A stretch of 64,000 nucleotides of DNA from Bradyrhizobium sp. AZCC 1721 (GTDB lineage Bacteria > Pseudomonadota > Alphaproteobacteria > Rhizobiales > Xanthobacteraceae): contig NZ_JAZHSB010000001.1 in assembly GCF_036924715.1 (NCBI RefSeq), forward strand, positions 2,781,001 to 2,845,000, in the 5' to 3' direction. A program made the translations under genes and the position numbers. This document shows positions 19,163 through 28,634 of the stretch, piece after piece (positions within the stretch are counted from its first letter, which is position 1; the number at the start of each line of letters is the position of its first letter). The notes beneath the pieces are model-generated. The model was not told the DNA's origin. It saw only the letters and a list, made by a program, of their open reading frames with translations, and did not search any database.

Positions 19163-20665
19163 TTACTGGAAGGCCGTTTCCGAGAAGTTTCTGAGCTTGC
19201 GCGAGTGCAGCCGTTCCAATGGCATGTCCGCCAACTTCTCCATCGTGCGGATGCCGATGGTCAGATGCTGGGCGACCTGCCGCTTATAGAATTCGGTGGC
19301 CATGCCGGGCAGCTTCAGTTCTCCGTGCAACGGCTTGTCGGACACGCATAGCAAGGTGCCGTAGGGTACGCGGAAGCGGAATCCGTTGGCGGCGATGGTC
19401 GCCGATTCCATATCGAGCGCAATGGCGCGCGACTGCGAGAGCCGCTGGATCGGACCACGCCGGTCGCGCAATTCCCAATTGCGATTGTCGATGGAAGCAA
19501 CGGTGCCGGTGCGCATGACGCGCTTCAGGTCATATCCGGATAGCCCGGTCACTTCCGCCACGGCCTCCTCGAGCGCGACCTGGATTTCGGCCAGCGCAGG
19601 AAGGGGCACCCATAGCGGGAGGTCGTCGTCGAGAACATGGTCCTCCCGCATGTAAGCATGCGCCAGCACGTAGTCGCCAAGCGCCTGGGTGTCGCGCAAT
19701 CCGGCACAGTGCCCGAGCATGAGCCACGCATGCGGCCTGAGTACGGCGATATGGTCGGTGATCGTCTTGGCGTTCGCGGGCCCGACACCGATATTGACCA
19801 TGGTGATGCCTGCGTTGTCCGGCCTCTTCAGGTGATATGCCGGCATCTGCGGCAGACGCGCCGTTGTCACGCCGGCGGCCGGTCGCTGTTCCCCGCGTCT
19901 GATGATGACATTGCCGGGCTCGACGAATTCGGCATAGCCGGTATCGCCGTTCGCCATCAGGTCCCTGGCGCGAGCACAGAACTCGTCGATGTAGAATTGG
20001 TAGTTGGTGAACAGCACGAAGTTCTGAAAGTGGTTGGGGCTGGTGGCCGTGTAGTGCTGCAGGCGATGCAGGGAATAGTCGACGCGCTGCGCGGTGAATT
20101 GCGACAGCGGCCTCGGCCGGCCGACCGGTGCTTCGTATGTGCCATTGGCGATCTGATCGTCGGTTCCATCAAGATCTGGAACGTCGAACAGGTCTCGGAT
20201 CGGTCGCTTGATGTTCCTGGCAGCGGCGCCGTCAACGTAGGTGCCTTCCTGAAAAGCAAAATGCAGCGGGATGGGGGTTTCCGATTCCGACACGACGACC
20301 GGAACGCCATGGTTGCGCATGATCAAATCGAGCTGCTCGATGAGATAGGTTTCGAACAGGTCGGGCTGGGTGATCGTGGTCGAATACTGCCCGGGCGTCG
20401 GCATGTGGCCATAGGACTGACGAGAATCGACCTGGGTGTATGAGCTCGTGGTGACGCTGATTTCCGGGTAGAACGCCCGGTATCGCCGGTTACTGTCGCT
20501 GCCAGCCGCGAGCGCGGCGAAGGAATCGCGCAGAAACTGGGTATTTCGGGCATAAAGTGATCGCAAAGCCGCGACCGCCTTGCGCGCGTCGTCGAAGCTT
20601 TGCCGCACGAAGGGCTCTGGTGTGGCTATTGGCCCGATGGCTTGGGGACGGCCGTGATTCTTCAT
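19163..20665 (-). CDS. amn: AMP nucleosidase
   Basis: A 500-residue enzyme that hydrolyses AMP to adenine and ribose 5-phosphate. The C-terminal half has the nucleoside-phosphorylase fold, with VNIGVGPANAKTITDHIAVL, HAWLMLGHCAGLRDTQALGDY and DMESATIAANGFRFRVPYGT; the N-terminal half is the AMN-specific regulatory domain. The gene converges on the URC operon, ending 24 bases from upp, and faces away from tenA. A link to pyrimidine breakdown (supplying ribose phosphate for PRPP) is only a guess. Confidence 0.9.
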   Translation of the reverse strand: MKNHGRPQAIGPIATPEPFVRQSFDDARKAVAALRSLYARNTQFLRDSFAALAAGSDSNRRYRAFYPEISVTTSSYTQVDSRQSYGHMPTPGQYSTTITQPDLFETYLIEQLDLIMRNHGVPVVVSESETPIPLHFAFQEGTYVDGAAARNIKRPIRDLFDVPDLDGTDDQIANGTYEAPVGRPRPLSQFTAQRVDYSLHRLQHYTATSPNHFQNFVLFTNYQFYIDEFCARARDLMANGDTGYAEFVEPGNVIIRRGEQRPAAGVTTARLPQMPAYHLKRPDNAGITMVNIGVGPANAKTITDHIAVLRPHAWLMLGHCAGLRDTQALGDYVLAHAYMREDHVLDDDLPLWVPLPALAEIQVALEEAVAEVTGLSGYDLKRVMRTGTVASIDNRNWELRDRRGPIQRLSQSRAIALDMESATIAANGFRFRVPYGTLLCVSDKPLHGELKLPGMATEFYKRQVAQHLTIGIRTMEKLADMPLERLHSRKLRNFSETAFQ

Positions 20666-20783
20666 GACCCTAACCTAGTATCTTGGACCCGCCTTGGGGA
20701 GGCTTGGCAAGGGAACCTTCCCGGCCCGCGGCGCGTCAGCAGTAGCGACAAGACTTCCCTGGAAGCAAACCCGGTAAGAAATC

Positions 20784-21458
20784 ATGAGTTTCTTCGAGCG
20801 CCTAAAGACAGCAGCATCCGCCGAGTGGCGGGCCTACACCGAACATCCCTTCACGAACGGGTTGGCGGACGGTTCGCTCGCCGAGGGGGCGTTTCGTCAC
20901 TACCTCGTCCAGGACTACCTTTTTCTCATCGAGTTTGCCCGCGCCTGCGCGCTCGCCGTCTACAAGTCGCCCAAGCTTGCCGACATGCGTGAAGCGGCCG
21001 CTGGCCTCTCGGCCATCCTCGACGTCGAGATGAACCTGCATGTAAAGCTGTGCGCCGGCTGGGGCCTGTCGCCCGGCGATCTCGAACAGGCCCCGCCTGC
21101 CGTCGAGATGCTGGCCTATACACGCTACGTACTTGACGCTGGAATGCGCGGCGATCTGTTGGCACTCAAGGTGGCGCTTGCGCCTTGCGTGATCGGCTAC
21201 GCGGAGATTGCGACGCGGCTTGCGTCGCGACCCGATGCGCTCGCTGCAACGAACCCATATCGGGTTTGGATCGCCGAGTATGCCGGCGCGCCATATCAGG
21301 AGGTCGCGGCGAAAGCGCGGGCTCATTTGGAGAATCTCGCCGATCTCTACGCCACGCCCGCCCGCGAGGCCGAGCTGATCGCGATCTTCAAGGAAGCTAC
21401 GCGACTCGAGTCGGACTTCTGGGAAATGGGCTGGCGCGCGGGCCAGCGTGCACAATAG
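20784..21458 (+). CDS. tenA: TenA family aminopyrimidine aminohydrolase / thiaminase II-like protein
   Basis: A 224-residue all-helical protein of the TenA family, which salvages thiamin pyrimidine by hydrolysing aminopyrimidines. Active-site residues match Bacillus subtilis TenA in number: Asp44, Tyr112, Cys135 and Tyr139, with a glutamate at 209 in the RLESDFW motif. It is monocistronic by position, divergent from amn with about 120 bases between them. Presence of the cysteine places it in the TenA_C class. Confidence 0.87.
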   Translation: MSFFERLKTAASAEWRAYTEHPFTNGLADGSLAEGAFRHYLVQDYLFLIEFARACALAVYKSPKLADMREAAAGLSAILDVEMNLHVKLCAGWGLSPGDLEQAPPAVEMLAYTRYVLDAGMRGDLLALKVALAPCVIGYAEIATRLASRPDALAATNPYRVWIAEYAGAPYQEVAAKARAHLENLADLYATPAREAELIAIFKEATRLESDFWEMGWRAGQRAQ

Positions 21459-21703
21459 TCAGTGACAGCGGACTGCGTTTGGCTTCCAAGTTGAGCGAGT
21501 ACGACGGTCGTCGAAAGCGGGCCGCCCTCCCGATCCTGCACTCCACTTGCCGGGATCTGCAGCGTTCTGAGGCTATTTCAGCCTAATACTTGTGCGACCG
21601 GATCAATTCGTCGCGTGGACGTCCAACAATGGCGAAGTCGATCCGGAAGCAGTTCTCAAGCGAGTGACAGCTTGGGAGCAATGACGGTCCTGGCTGCCGA
21701 GGC

Positions 21704-22045
21704 CTAGGCTGAGGCGAGCGGGCAATCGTCAGGAATCGGGAACCTACTATCGGGCGGAGAAGGGGACGATCGAGACGTCTCCGCTCCCAAACGACGTCTC
21801 ACTGGACGACTAGATTGGATACGTGCGTCCGCGATCAAATTCGCATATGTACGCAGCCCGAGGCGTAGCTCTCGCATCAGAGCGGGCCTGTTCGAAGCAA
21901 CACTCGCCATCAGCCACAGTTGGTGGCGAATCAACGACGGGTTCAAGGTGGGCCATTCCAGCAAAGCGCGTGTTGCCAGCCGGGCAACGAAGCGAACGAA
22001 TTCTTCATCGCGGACTGCGATCTCTTCTTCGTCGCCCCTAGGCAT
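21704..22045 (-). CDS. Possible small protein of unknown function (overlaps the start of the Mfd-like gene)
   Basis: A 113-residue frame beginning at ATG 22045. The first 75 residues look protein-like: acidic start MPRGDEEEIAVRDEEF, then amphipathic helices (FVARLATRALLEWPTLNPSL, RPALMRELRLGLRTYANLI). The last 35 residues are low-complexity. No family was recognised. Its start codon overlaps the ATG used by the opposite-strand Mfd-like gene, so at least one of the two starts may be wrong. It is listed because the composition is better than that of ordinary shadow frames. Confidence 0.35.
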   Translation of the reverse strand: MPRGDEEEIAVRDEEFVRFVARLATRALLEWPTLNPSLIRHQLWLMASVASNRPALMRELRLGLRTYANLIADARIQSSRPVRRRLGAETSRSSPSPPDSRFPIPDDCPLASA

Positions 22046-25000
22046 GGTGGCCCTCCATCTGCTCGCACAGTGGAGGAAGTCGGGTCGCAAAGGCGTCGTC
22101 TTTCTTGCTGAAAGCGAGAATAGGGCCGAGCGGCTGGGTGCCGTCATTCATGCCCTCGCGCCTTCGTGCGATGTGCTTGTTTTTCCAAGACTGAATACGC
22201 TGCCGTTCGATCAGCTGGAGCCGTCGCACGAAATCGCGGGTAGACGAAGCTCGGTCTTGAGGCGCCTTGCCAAGCCTGAGAAGCCGATCCTGCTCGTATC
22301 CACGGCAGAGGCCGTGATGGAGCGCCTTCCCACTGTGGCGAGTTGGTCCCGGGTCATCCTCCGTTTGAAAGTCGGTGCCGCGTTCTCTGAACAAGATCTC
22401 CGGGCGCGGCTTGAGGCCCTCGGATACGACGTCGATGACGAGGCGGACTATCCCGGCGGCGCGCTGTTTCACGGGAAGACATTCGAGATTTTTCCCGCCG
22501 GCGCGCTCGGTCCGTTCAGAGTAGAGCATTCCGGCGGGCTGATACGTCGGATCGTGGCGTTCGATCCGATAGAACATGACATCGTTTTTGAGACGAAAGA
22601 GCTTCTCATCGACCCGATGTCGGAGCGGCTGGCGTTCGGGAACATACGCGGAAAGCGCTCGACCCTATTCGACTATTGTGGTCGAGCCAAGTGGATCGCG
22701 GATGCCGGCGTTTCAGCGCACGCTGATAGCTGGCTCAGCACGATCGAGGAGGCGGCGGGTCGCACGGACAGGGGCGGAGAATACCTCGGAAGACGCGAAT
22801 GGAAGCAGGCGACCAGGCGTATGAACGTGCTGTCGCAAAAGGCACGTTTCGCTCCCTCACCGGACTTTTCGCAGGTTGCATCGCCCAGGAAGGCGCTTCG
22901 TGCGTTCGTCGACGATACGCGGCGCGCCGGTTCGCGCCTGGTTTTCGTCGCAGCGCATGAGGACGATCTGCGCGTGCTGGAACGGATGAGCGGAGTCAAG
23001 GCTGAGCACTTTGCGGATTGGAACGAGGCGACGGCCGGACGCGACCGTGAGGCGGCGCTTCTGGCCGACTTCGATAGGGGTTTTGTCTTGCCTGGTCGGA
23101 AACCTCTCGTCGTTGTGACGGCTTCCGATGTGCTCGGCAGCAGGGCTCATCATCCGCAGCCCCTGGCCAGAAGCTGGAGTGCGGCTTTCGACCACGCAGA
23201 TGTGCCGGAGCAAGGGACAGCGGTCGTTCATTTGCAGCGGGGACTGGCCTTGCTCGACGGCTTGCAGACCGTGGCAACGGGGGGCGGGTCGTCGCGCGAA
23301 ATGATCAGGCTGGTATTTGCTGGAGACGATGCCGTTCTCGTTCCGCCCGCCGACCTCGCACTGATCTGGCCATACGCGTCGGAGCGCGGCGAACTCGCCC
23401 TCGACAAAGCGGATGGTAGTACATGGTGGAGCCGGCGTACCGAGGCGGAGCACGAAATTCAAATCGCCGGCAAGCAGCTCGCCAAGCACATCAGCCAGCG
23501 GCGCCGCCGGCGGGCTCCGAAACTTGTACCTCCTGGTCCCATCTATGAGAGGTTTGTCGCGCGTTTTCCGTATTTCACGACAGTCGACCAAGCGAAAGCC
23601 ATTCGGGACGTTTTGAATGATCTTGCGTCGGGCCACCCCATGGACAGGATCATTTGCGGCGACGTCGGATTCGGCAAAACCGAGGTGGCGTTGCGAGCCA
23701 CGGCTGCCGTCGTATTGTCAGGGAAGCAGGTGGCGATAGCGGTGCCGACGACCGTCCTGGCAAGACAGCATGTCGCGACTTTCCGCAAACGCTTCGCTCC
23801 GTTTGGCATCGAAGTGGGCAGTTTGTCGCGAACCGGTTCGGGCGCAGAGACAAGAGGGGTGAAGGAGGGACTGAAGAGTGGCAAATTGAAGGTCGTGATC
23901 GGAACGCAGGCCCTCGCCTCGAAGGACGTGAAGTTCGCCCGCCTCGGCCTTGTCGTCATCGATGAGGAACAGCATTTTGGGGCGGCGGAGAAGGCGAGAC
24001 TTTCCGGGCTGGCCAAGAGTATTCATGCCCTTTGGATGAGCGCCACGCCGATTCCGCGGACTCTCGCGGGCGGTCTTGCTGGCTTCAGGGATCTTAGCGT
24101 AATTGCCTCTCCGCCCATTCATCGACTCCCGGTCGTCACAAAGGTCGCTCCTCTTTCGGATGCTGCTATTGCCTCCGCATTGCTGCGCGAGCAAAGGCGC
24201 CACGGGCAAAGCTTCTTGATCTGTCCGCGAATTCAAGATCTCGATCCGATGCTGGCGCGCGTTCAATCGATGGCCCCGGATCTCCGCATCGTCTGTCTGC
24301 ATGGCAAGTTGCCCGCCGACGACATAGACGACCGAATGATGAGCTTCGTCGAAGGCGCGGCGGACGTGCTGCTGGCGACCAACATCGTGGAGAGCGGTCT
24401 CGATATCCCGCGTGCAAACACGATCGTGGTTTGTTGGCCCGAAAAGTTCGGTCTTGCGCAACTTCATCAACTCAGAGGAAGGGTGGGTCGCAGCGGGATA
24501 CGGGCGTTTGCGCATTTGCTGACCGATTCGGGCTCGGAGCGATCTGAGAAGCGGTTGGCCGTTTTGGAAGAGTTTAACAGACCGGGCGCGGGTTTCGCGA
24601 TCAGTGCGCGGGATCTGGATCTCAGGGGAGCGGGGGATGTGCTTTCAGAGCGACAGTCGGGTCATGTGCAGGTGTTCGGACCCGTGCTCTACAGTCACCT
24701 TCTGAAGTTGGCCTCGGAGAAAGCCGACGACAGAACAGCCGACCTGTGGGTGCCTGACCTGAATCTGCCGGTAGGGGACATGTTGCCCGCAGGCTACGTG
24801 CAATCGGAGGCGGTTCGGCTGGAAATCTACGGCCGCGTCGCCAGATGCCGAAGCGAAGATGAACTGGACGATCTCGAGGAGGAGACCTCTCGTCGCTTCG
24901 GCAGATTGCCTCCAGCGGCTCGCGAGTTCTTTGCCGCAGCAAGGCTCAGAATCGACTGCAGGCGAAGAGGAATTATAAGACTTGATGTCGGCCTGGATGC

Positions 25001-25148
25001 CGTAGCCGCGACATTCCTGCCGGGACGACTTCGGAAATCCAAGGCGCGATCCCTGCAACGCGATGGCGATCGGGTTGTCTACATCAGCAACGGACGCGAT
25101 GGACCGCTTGGGAAGGTCGAAGAATTCCTCGACCTTCTGGATGAGTAA
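22044..25148 (+). CDS. Mfd-like superfamily 2 helicase, divergent transcription-repair coupling factor paralogue
   Basis: A protein of about 1034 residues with the domain order of transcription-repair coupling factor. There is a UvrB-like N-terminal module (VFPRLNTLPFDQLEPSHEI), a degenerate RNA-polymerase-interaction region near residues 400-460, then a RecG/Mfd-type translocase with Walker A GDVGFGKTEVAL (near 539), DEEQ box (near 640), motif III SATPIPRTLAG, and ATNIVESGLDIPRANTIV plus QLRGRVGRSG. The C-terminal D7-type domain follows. It is shorter than usual Mfd (about 1150) and lacks a clear N-terminus. The start is uncertain: ATG 22044 matches where similarity begins, although the frame is open from 21948. 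A housekeeping mfd is presumably elsewhere. Its neighbours give no functional hint. Confidence 0.75.
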   Translation: MVALHLLAQWRKSGRKGVVFLAESENRAERLGAVIHALAPSCDVLVFPRLNTLPFDQLEPSHEIAGRRSSVLRRLAKPEKPILLVSTAEAVMERLPTVASWSRVILRLKVGAAFSEQDLRARLEALGYDVDDEADYPGGALFHGKTFEIFPAGALGPFRVEHSGGLIRRIVAFDPIEHDIVFETKELLIDPMSERLAFGNIRGKRSTLFDYCGRAKWIADAGVSAHADSWLSTIEEAAGRTDRGGEYLGRREWKQATRRMNVLSQKARFAPSPDFSQVASPRKALRAFVDDTRRAGSRLVFVAAHEDDLRVLERMSGVKAEHFADWNEATAGRDREAALLADFDRGFVLPGRKPLVVVTASDVLGSRAHHPQPLARSWSAAFDHADVPEQGTAVVHLQRGLALLDGLQTVATGGGSSREMIRLVFAGDDAVLVPPADLALIWPYASERGELALDKADGSTWWSRRTEAEHEIQIAGKQLAKHISQRRRRRAPKLVPPGPIYERFVARFPYFTTVDQAKAIRDVLNDLASGHPMDRIICGDVGFGKTEVALRATAAVVLSGKQVAIAVPTTVLARQHVATFRKRFAPFGIEVGSLSRTGSGAETRGVKEGLKSGKLKVVIGTQALASKDVKFARLGLVVIDEEQHFGAAEKARLSGLAKSIHALWMSATPIPRTLAGGLAGFRDLSVIASPPIHRLPVVTKVAPLSDAAIASALLREQRRHGQSFLICPRIQDLDPMLARVQSMAPDLRIVCLHGKLPADDIDDRMMSFVEGAADVLLATNIVESGLDIPRANTIVVCWPEKFGLAQLHQLRGRVGRSGIRAFAHLLTDSGSERSEKRLAVLEEFNRPGAGFAISARDLDLRGAGDVLSERQSGHVQVFGPVLYSHLLKLASEKADDRTADLWVPDLNLPVGDMLPAGYVQSEAVRLEIYGRVARCRSEDELDDLEEETSRRFGRLPPAAREFFAAARLRIDCRRRGIIRLDVGLDAVAATFLPGRLRKSKARSLQRDGDRVVYISNGRDGPLGKVEEFLDLLDE

Positions 25149-25480
25149 TCGCGGCGCTGCTATTCAACTAGAGACAACCGATCCTCCGGCGTGCGGCAAC
25201 GCCGAATGATGCCGATCTCGACCGAATGAGGTTCCGGCAGGCGCGCTCAGCCTTTAGCGAAAGGGAGGCGTCGTGCTTGCCGGCTCATCGGACTACCGCG
25301 CCAATTCCGGTTAGCGGTTCTGGACGGCAAGATTACACACTAGGTGCACAACCTTCCGTCTTAAATGCATCCGACGAAGGAACCCGTTTGTTGAGCCATC
25401 ATGCGAAACGAAAATGCCGCCCGCCCGATCGTGACTGCCTCGTTCAAGCGACCGCCTGAAACAGCAATTTGAGATGGTTC
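25149..25480. other. Intergenic region between convergent genes
   Basis: About 330 bases between the ends of the Mfd-like gene and the sugar-acid kinase gene. No coding region is supported; the only structure seen is the hairpin at its right edge. Confidence 0.5.
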
Positions 25481-25486
25481 TCAAAT
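25462..25486 (-). terminator. Possible terminator at the end of the TRAP/RLP/kinase operon
   Basis: Perfect 7-bp stem ATTTGAG / CTCAAAT (25467-25473 and 25480-25486) with a 6-base loop, overlapping the kinase stop codon. On the minus strand it is followed by TTGCTGTTT, a weak U-rich tail. Confidence 0.4.
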
Positions 25487-26851
25487 CGCCTTGCCGTCTC
25501 TCGCCAGGCAGAACAGGTCGACGCCGCCGACCTGTCCGCCCTTGAGCGCGATCTCAACGTTTGCGTGCTCACGGTTCGATGCGGCGCGGCAAAGCGGCGC
25601 CCCCGAAACCAGCGGAGCGATCGCGCTGAGAGCATAGATGCCCATGGCCTGGAGCGCGTGGCCGGAGGTGTCGCCGCCGGCGACCACCGCGCGCTGCAGG
25701 CGAGTCGTTTGCAGGATGCGATCGAGTGCCCAGCCAAGCCCGGCGCCGATCCGGTCGTTAATTGCCGCCGTGCTTACTCCACTCGCTTCGATCGCGGCGT
25801 TAAGAGCGCAGATCGCCGGATCGTCCGGCCCGCTTGCAGTGATTAGAAGCGGATCGCGCCCGGCAGAAACAGCCGCAAGGCCGCGGTCGGCGCCGCGACC
25901 GATTTCCTTTGTCCATTCGGCCATGTCGACGGCGCGGGCTGCATCCAGCCGCACGACTTCAAACCCATTCTCGGCGGCATAGGCAATTTGCGCGGCCGTG
26001 ACAGGCGAACACGAACCGGAGATGCAGGCGATCCGCTGTACGGCAGAGAACGACATCTGGGGCCCGGTGTCCGCGATCAGGCCAAACGACCGCCAATAGG
26101 CAACCAGCGCCTGCTCCACGCCCTGAGAGCCCACCGCGAACAACCGATCGCCACGGTGTTCCCACATGAGGCGTCCGGCCTCGATCAGAGACGACTGGTC
26201 AAGCACATCGAGCGAGATGATTTCAGCGCCGCCGGCGCTCACACGCGCCAACGTCCGGTCTGCCTCGCCATTGGCCATGGTGACGAAATCGACAAGCCCG
26301 ATCCGCCGCGCAGTCTGACGGGCGAGATGACGGCCAAGATCGGCCTCGTCCATCGGCGTCACCGGATGGCGCGACATCGTCGGATGGCGGTCGAGCCGAT
26401 GGCCGACGGCGTTCACGGTCGCGAAGAGATTGCCGAAAACCTGGTAGCGGCCCATCGCGGGCGAGGCGACCAGCAGCGGATGCCAGGCACCGCCAAGACG
26501 CGGCACCGCCAGATCGATCGCCCGCCCGATCGAGCCAATATGCGGCGCCGAGTCGAAGGTAGAGCAGACCTTGTAGTGCGAAATCGGTGCGCCAATGCCG
26601 GCGAGCATGTCGAAGGCGGGCGGGAGGTTGAGCTCCATCCAGGCCGGATCTTTCGCGCGCGCGGTGCCGGCGATGCCGATGCCGCGGAATTGCACTGCTG
26701 TGGCAAGTTGCTCCGGACTTGGAAGCTCAAGGAACAAAATCGTCGGAAGGCCAGCGAAGGTCAGCGCTTCCATCGCGGCCGAAGAGCCGGTGTAGTCGTC
26801 GCCATAAAATGCGATCAGCGGGCCATCGGGAAGGCTTAAGGAGGGTGTCAT
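25481..26851 (-). CDS. Four-carbon acid sugar kinase family protein (DUF1537)
   Basis: A 456-residue ATP-dependent kinase of the OtnK/DtnK/OiaK type. The N-terminal domain starts with IAFYGDDYTGSSAAMEAL, the substrate-binding motif of the family. The C-terminal nucleotide-binding domain contains ISGSCSPVTAAQIAYA and VVAGGDTSGHALQAMGI. Relatives phosphorylate threonate, erythronate derivatives or 3-oxo-isoapionate. The ATG overlaps the stop of the RuBisCO-like gene (ATGA), so kinase and RLP are made together. That pairing is the arrangement known for OiaK with OiaC/OiaX in D-apionate breakdown, so the substrate is probably a branched or four/five-carbon 3-oxo acid. Confidence 0.87.
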   Translation of the reverse strand: MTPSLSLPDGPLIAFYGDDYTGSSAAMEALTFAGLPTILFLELPSPEQLATAVQFRGIGIAGTARAKDPAWMELNLPPAFDMLAGIGAPISHYKVCSTFDSAPHIGSIGRAIDLAVPRLGGAWHPLLVASPAMGRYQVFGNLFATVNAVGHRLDRHPTMSRHPVTPMDEADLGRHLARQTARRIGLVDFVTMANGEADRTLARVSAGGAEIISLDVLDQSSLIEAGRLMWEHRGDRLFAVGSQGVEQALVAYWRSFGLIADTGPQMSFSAVQRIACISGSCSPVTAAQIAYAAENGFEVVRLDAARAVDMAEWTKEIGRGADRGLAAVSAGRDPLLITASGPDDPAICALNAAIEASGVSTAAINDRIGAGLGWALDRILQTTRLQRAVVAGGDTSGHALQAMGIYALSAIAPLVSGAPLCRAASNREHANVEIALKGGQVGGVDLFCLARDGKAI

Positions 26852-28062
26852 GGGCTATGCGGCGCCTTGCGGGACATGGCGTCGTCCCATGCCGCACGCA
26901 GTTCGGCTACCCCAGCGGCAGGTCCGTCGGGATGTGCCAGGATGCCGCCGCCAGCGGCGAAGATCAGATCGGTTGATCCCAGTGCATGATAGGTTGGAAG
27001 CGCCTGCGCGGCGGTCTGGCCGGATGAAAACACCGGCATGGCGACGCAAGGCCTTTGCTCGAACAAGGGCGTGAGCGTGGCTTGGGCGGATGCGATCACG
27101 CTGTCATCGGACTCGCTGAACTTGTTTCCGATGCCGTTGACATGAATGTGATCGGCGCCGGCAAGCCGCCAGATCTTTTGCCAGGCTGCAAACTGCCAGC
27201 CGAGCGCCGGATGCCGGTTCAACGCGCCCCAGCCGTTGCGATGCGCATGAAGCGGAAGCTGGGTGTAGCGACCGAGCTCGATCATGCCGGCGAGCCCAAT
27301 CGAGTTGATGCTCGCCATCACGCAACTGCCGCCTTGCGTCAGCACGAAATCATGGCGGCGGCGCATCTGGTCGATCTCGCCGGTGAGGTTGAAGGCGAGC
27401 ATCACTTTCTTGCCCGTCCGCCCGGCATGATCGTTCACCACGCGCATCACCGCGCGCACGCGTTCATCGAATGGGCAAGAAGATCCATCGGACTGCAACT
27501 CATCGTCCTTGATGAAATCGATCCCGGCCTCGCAAAGAGTGGCAACGAGGCTTGCCGTCTCCGCTGCATTGAGCCCAACGCTCGGCTTGATGATGGTGCC
27601 GATCAGCGGACGGCCGCGCACGCCGGTCAGCTCGCGCGTTCCGGCAACACCAAACTTGGGCCCGGCATAAGCGGATGCGAATGCGAGCGGCAGCCGCAGA
27701 TCGAGCAGCCGCAGCCCGGTGAGCTGGCGCAATTCCCAGAGATTGCCGGCAACTGTCGTCACCAGATTGGGCAGCGACGCGCCGATATTGTCGAGCGGCC
27801 AGGACAGCGTCACCAGCGCGCGCCGCCAGGGACCCTCCGAATTGACTGGCCGCGCCACCGGCAATGACGGCGCAGACAACGGATCAAGCAATTCGATGCG
27901 CTCGACGCGGGCTGCGGCTCTTTGCTTGAGCTCAGGCGTTTCGCCGGGCACGGCGACGAAGGTGCCGCTGGATTGTTCGCCCGCCATGATTTCTGCGGTC
28001 GCGCGCGGATCGCAGGGCGTCTCGATCAGATAATCCGCCTCGATGCGAACAGGAGCTGTCAC
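26848..28062 (-). CDS. RuBisCO-like protein (form IV), probable keto-acid-phosphate decarboxylase or hydrolase
   Basis: A 404-residue RuBisCO large-chain homologue. Conserved residues are Lys159 (TIIKPSVG, with Ser replacing the second lysine of KPK), the carbamylation and metal site Lys185/Asp187/Glu188 (IDFIKDDE), His307, Lys314 in loop 6 (GIGNKFSES), Ser347 and the phosphate-binding Gly371-373 (AAGGGILAHPDG). So metal-enolate chemistry is retained, but the altered KPK motif and odd LHAHRNGWG segment mean it is not a CO2-fixing enzyme. In D-apionate catabolism, RLPs OiaC and OiaX act on 3-oxo-isoapionate 4-phosphate after a DUF1537 kinase, the same pair as here. Confidence 0.88.
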   Translation of the reverse strand: MTAPVRIEADYLIETPCDPRATAEIMAGEQSSGTFVAVPGETPELKQRAAARVERIELLDPLSAPSLPVARPVNSEGPWRRALVTLSWPLDNIGASLPNLVTTVAGNLWELRQLTGLRLLDLRLPLAFASAYAGPKFGVAGTRELTGVRGRPLIGTIIKPSVGLNAAETASLVATLCEAGIDFIKDDELQSDGSSCPFDERVRAVMRVVNDHAGRTGKKVMLAFNLTGEIDQMRRRHDFVLTQGGSCVMASINSIGLAGMIELGRYTQLPLHAHRNGWGALNRHPALGWQFAAWQKIWRLAGADHIHVNGIGNKFSESDDSVIASAQATLTPLFEQRPCVAMPVFSSGQTAAQALPTYHALGSTDLIFAAGGGILAHPDGPAAGVAELRAAWDDAMSRKAPHSP

Positions 28063-28077
28063 CGGATCAGGTCCGCG

Positions 28078-28617
28078 CTAGAGCTTGCTGAGATCGGGAA
28101 AGGCGCGCACGGGATCGCTTCCATCCCAGCCTCGCGCCGCCTCACGGATCAGATCGAACATCTTGCCCTTGGGGCCGGCGACCTCCGACAATTCGATCAC
28201 GGTTCCTGGGTGATATTCGGTATCGAAATAGACGAAGCGGCCGCGGGGACCGACTTCGCCGCTCATCACTGGTCTGAATCCCTGGGCTTCGAGACGGGCC
28301 AGGTCGGCGTCGTAGTTTTCAGTCCAGTAGGCGACGTGCTGCAAGCCAGTATGCCCCGCCTTGAGGAAATCGGCATACATCGACGGCGCATCGTTGCGGA
28401 TCTGGATCAATTCCATCTGCAACGGTCCGGAGTTCGCCAGCGCGACCGAATTGTGCGGCTCATAAGCCTCGCCGCGATAGCGATAGTTCACGATCGGCAC
28501 ACGCGGATTGTAGAACCACGGCCCGATCCCGAGTTCGCGGCTCCAGTAGTCCATGGCTTTTTCGATGTCGTTGACGACGTATCCGGCCTGCCGGATCTCG
28601 CCAAAGAAGCGGCTCAT
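28078..28617 (-). CDS. VOC family protein (glyoxalase-like fold)
   Basis: A 179-residue protein of the vicinal-oxygen-chelate superfamily. An N-terminal betaalphabetabetabeta unit starts RQAGYVVNDIEKAMDYWSRE and a second has GLQHVAYWTENYDADLARLE. Candidate metal ligands are His122-like residues in LQHVAYW and the glutamate of TVIELSEVAG. Such enzymes perform isomerisation, epimerisation or dioxygenation at a metal. It starts at ATG 28617, after the TRAP permease stop (28635), and precedes the RLP gene by 15 bases. It probably acts on an intermediate of the same acid pathway; the reaction is unknown. Confidence 0.8.
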   Translation of the reverse strand: MSRFFGEIRQAGYVVNDIEKAMDYWSRELGIGPWFYNPRVPIVNYRYRGEAYEPHNSVALANSGPLQMELIQIRNDAPSMYADFLKAGHTGLQHVAYWTENYDADLARLEAQGFRPVMSGEVGPRGRFVYFDTEYHPGTVIELSEVAGPKGKMFDLIREAARGWDGSDPVRAFPDLSKL

Positions 28618-28634
28618 GCTTGCATCCCGTTGGT

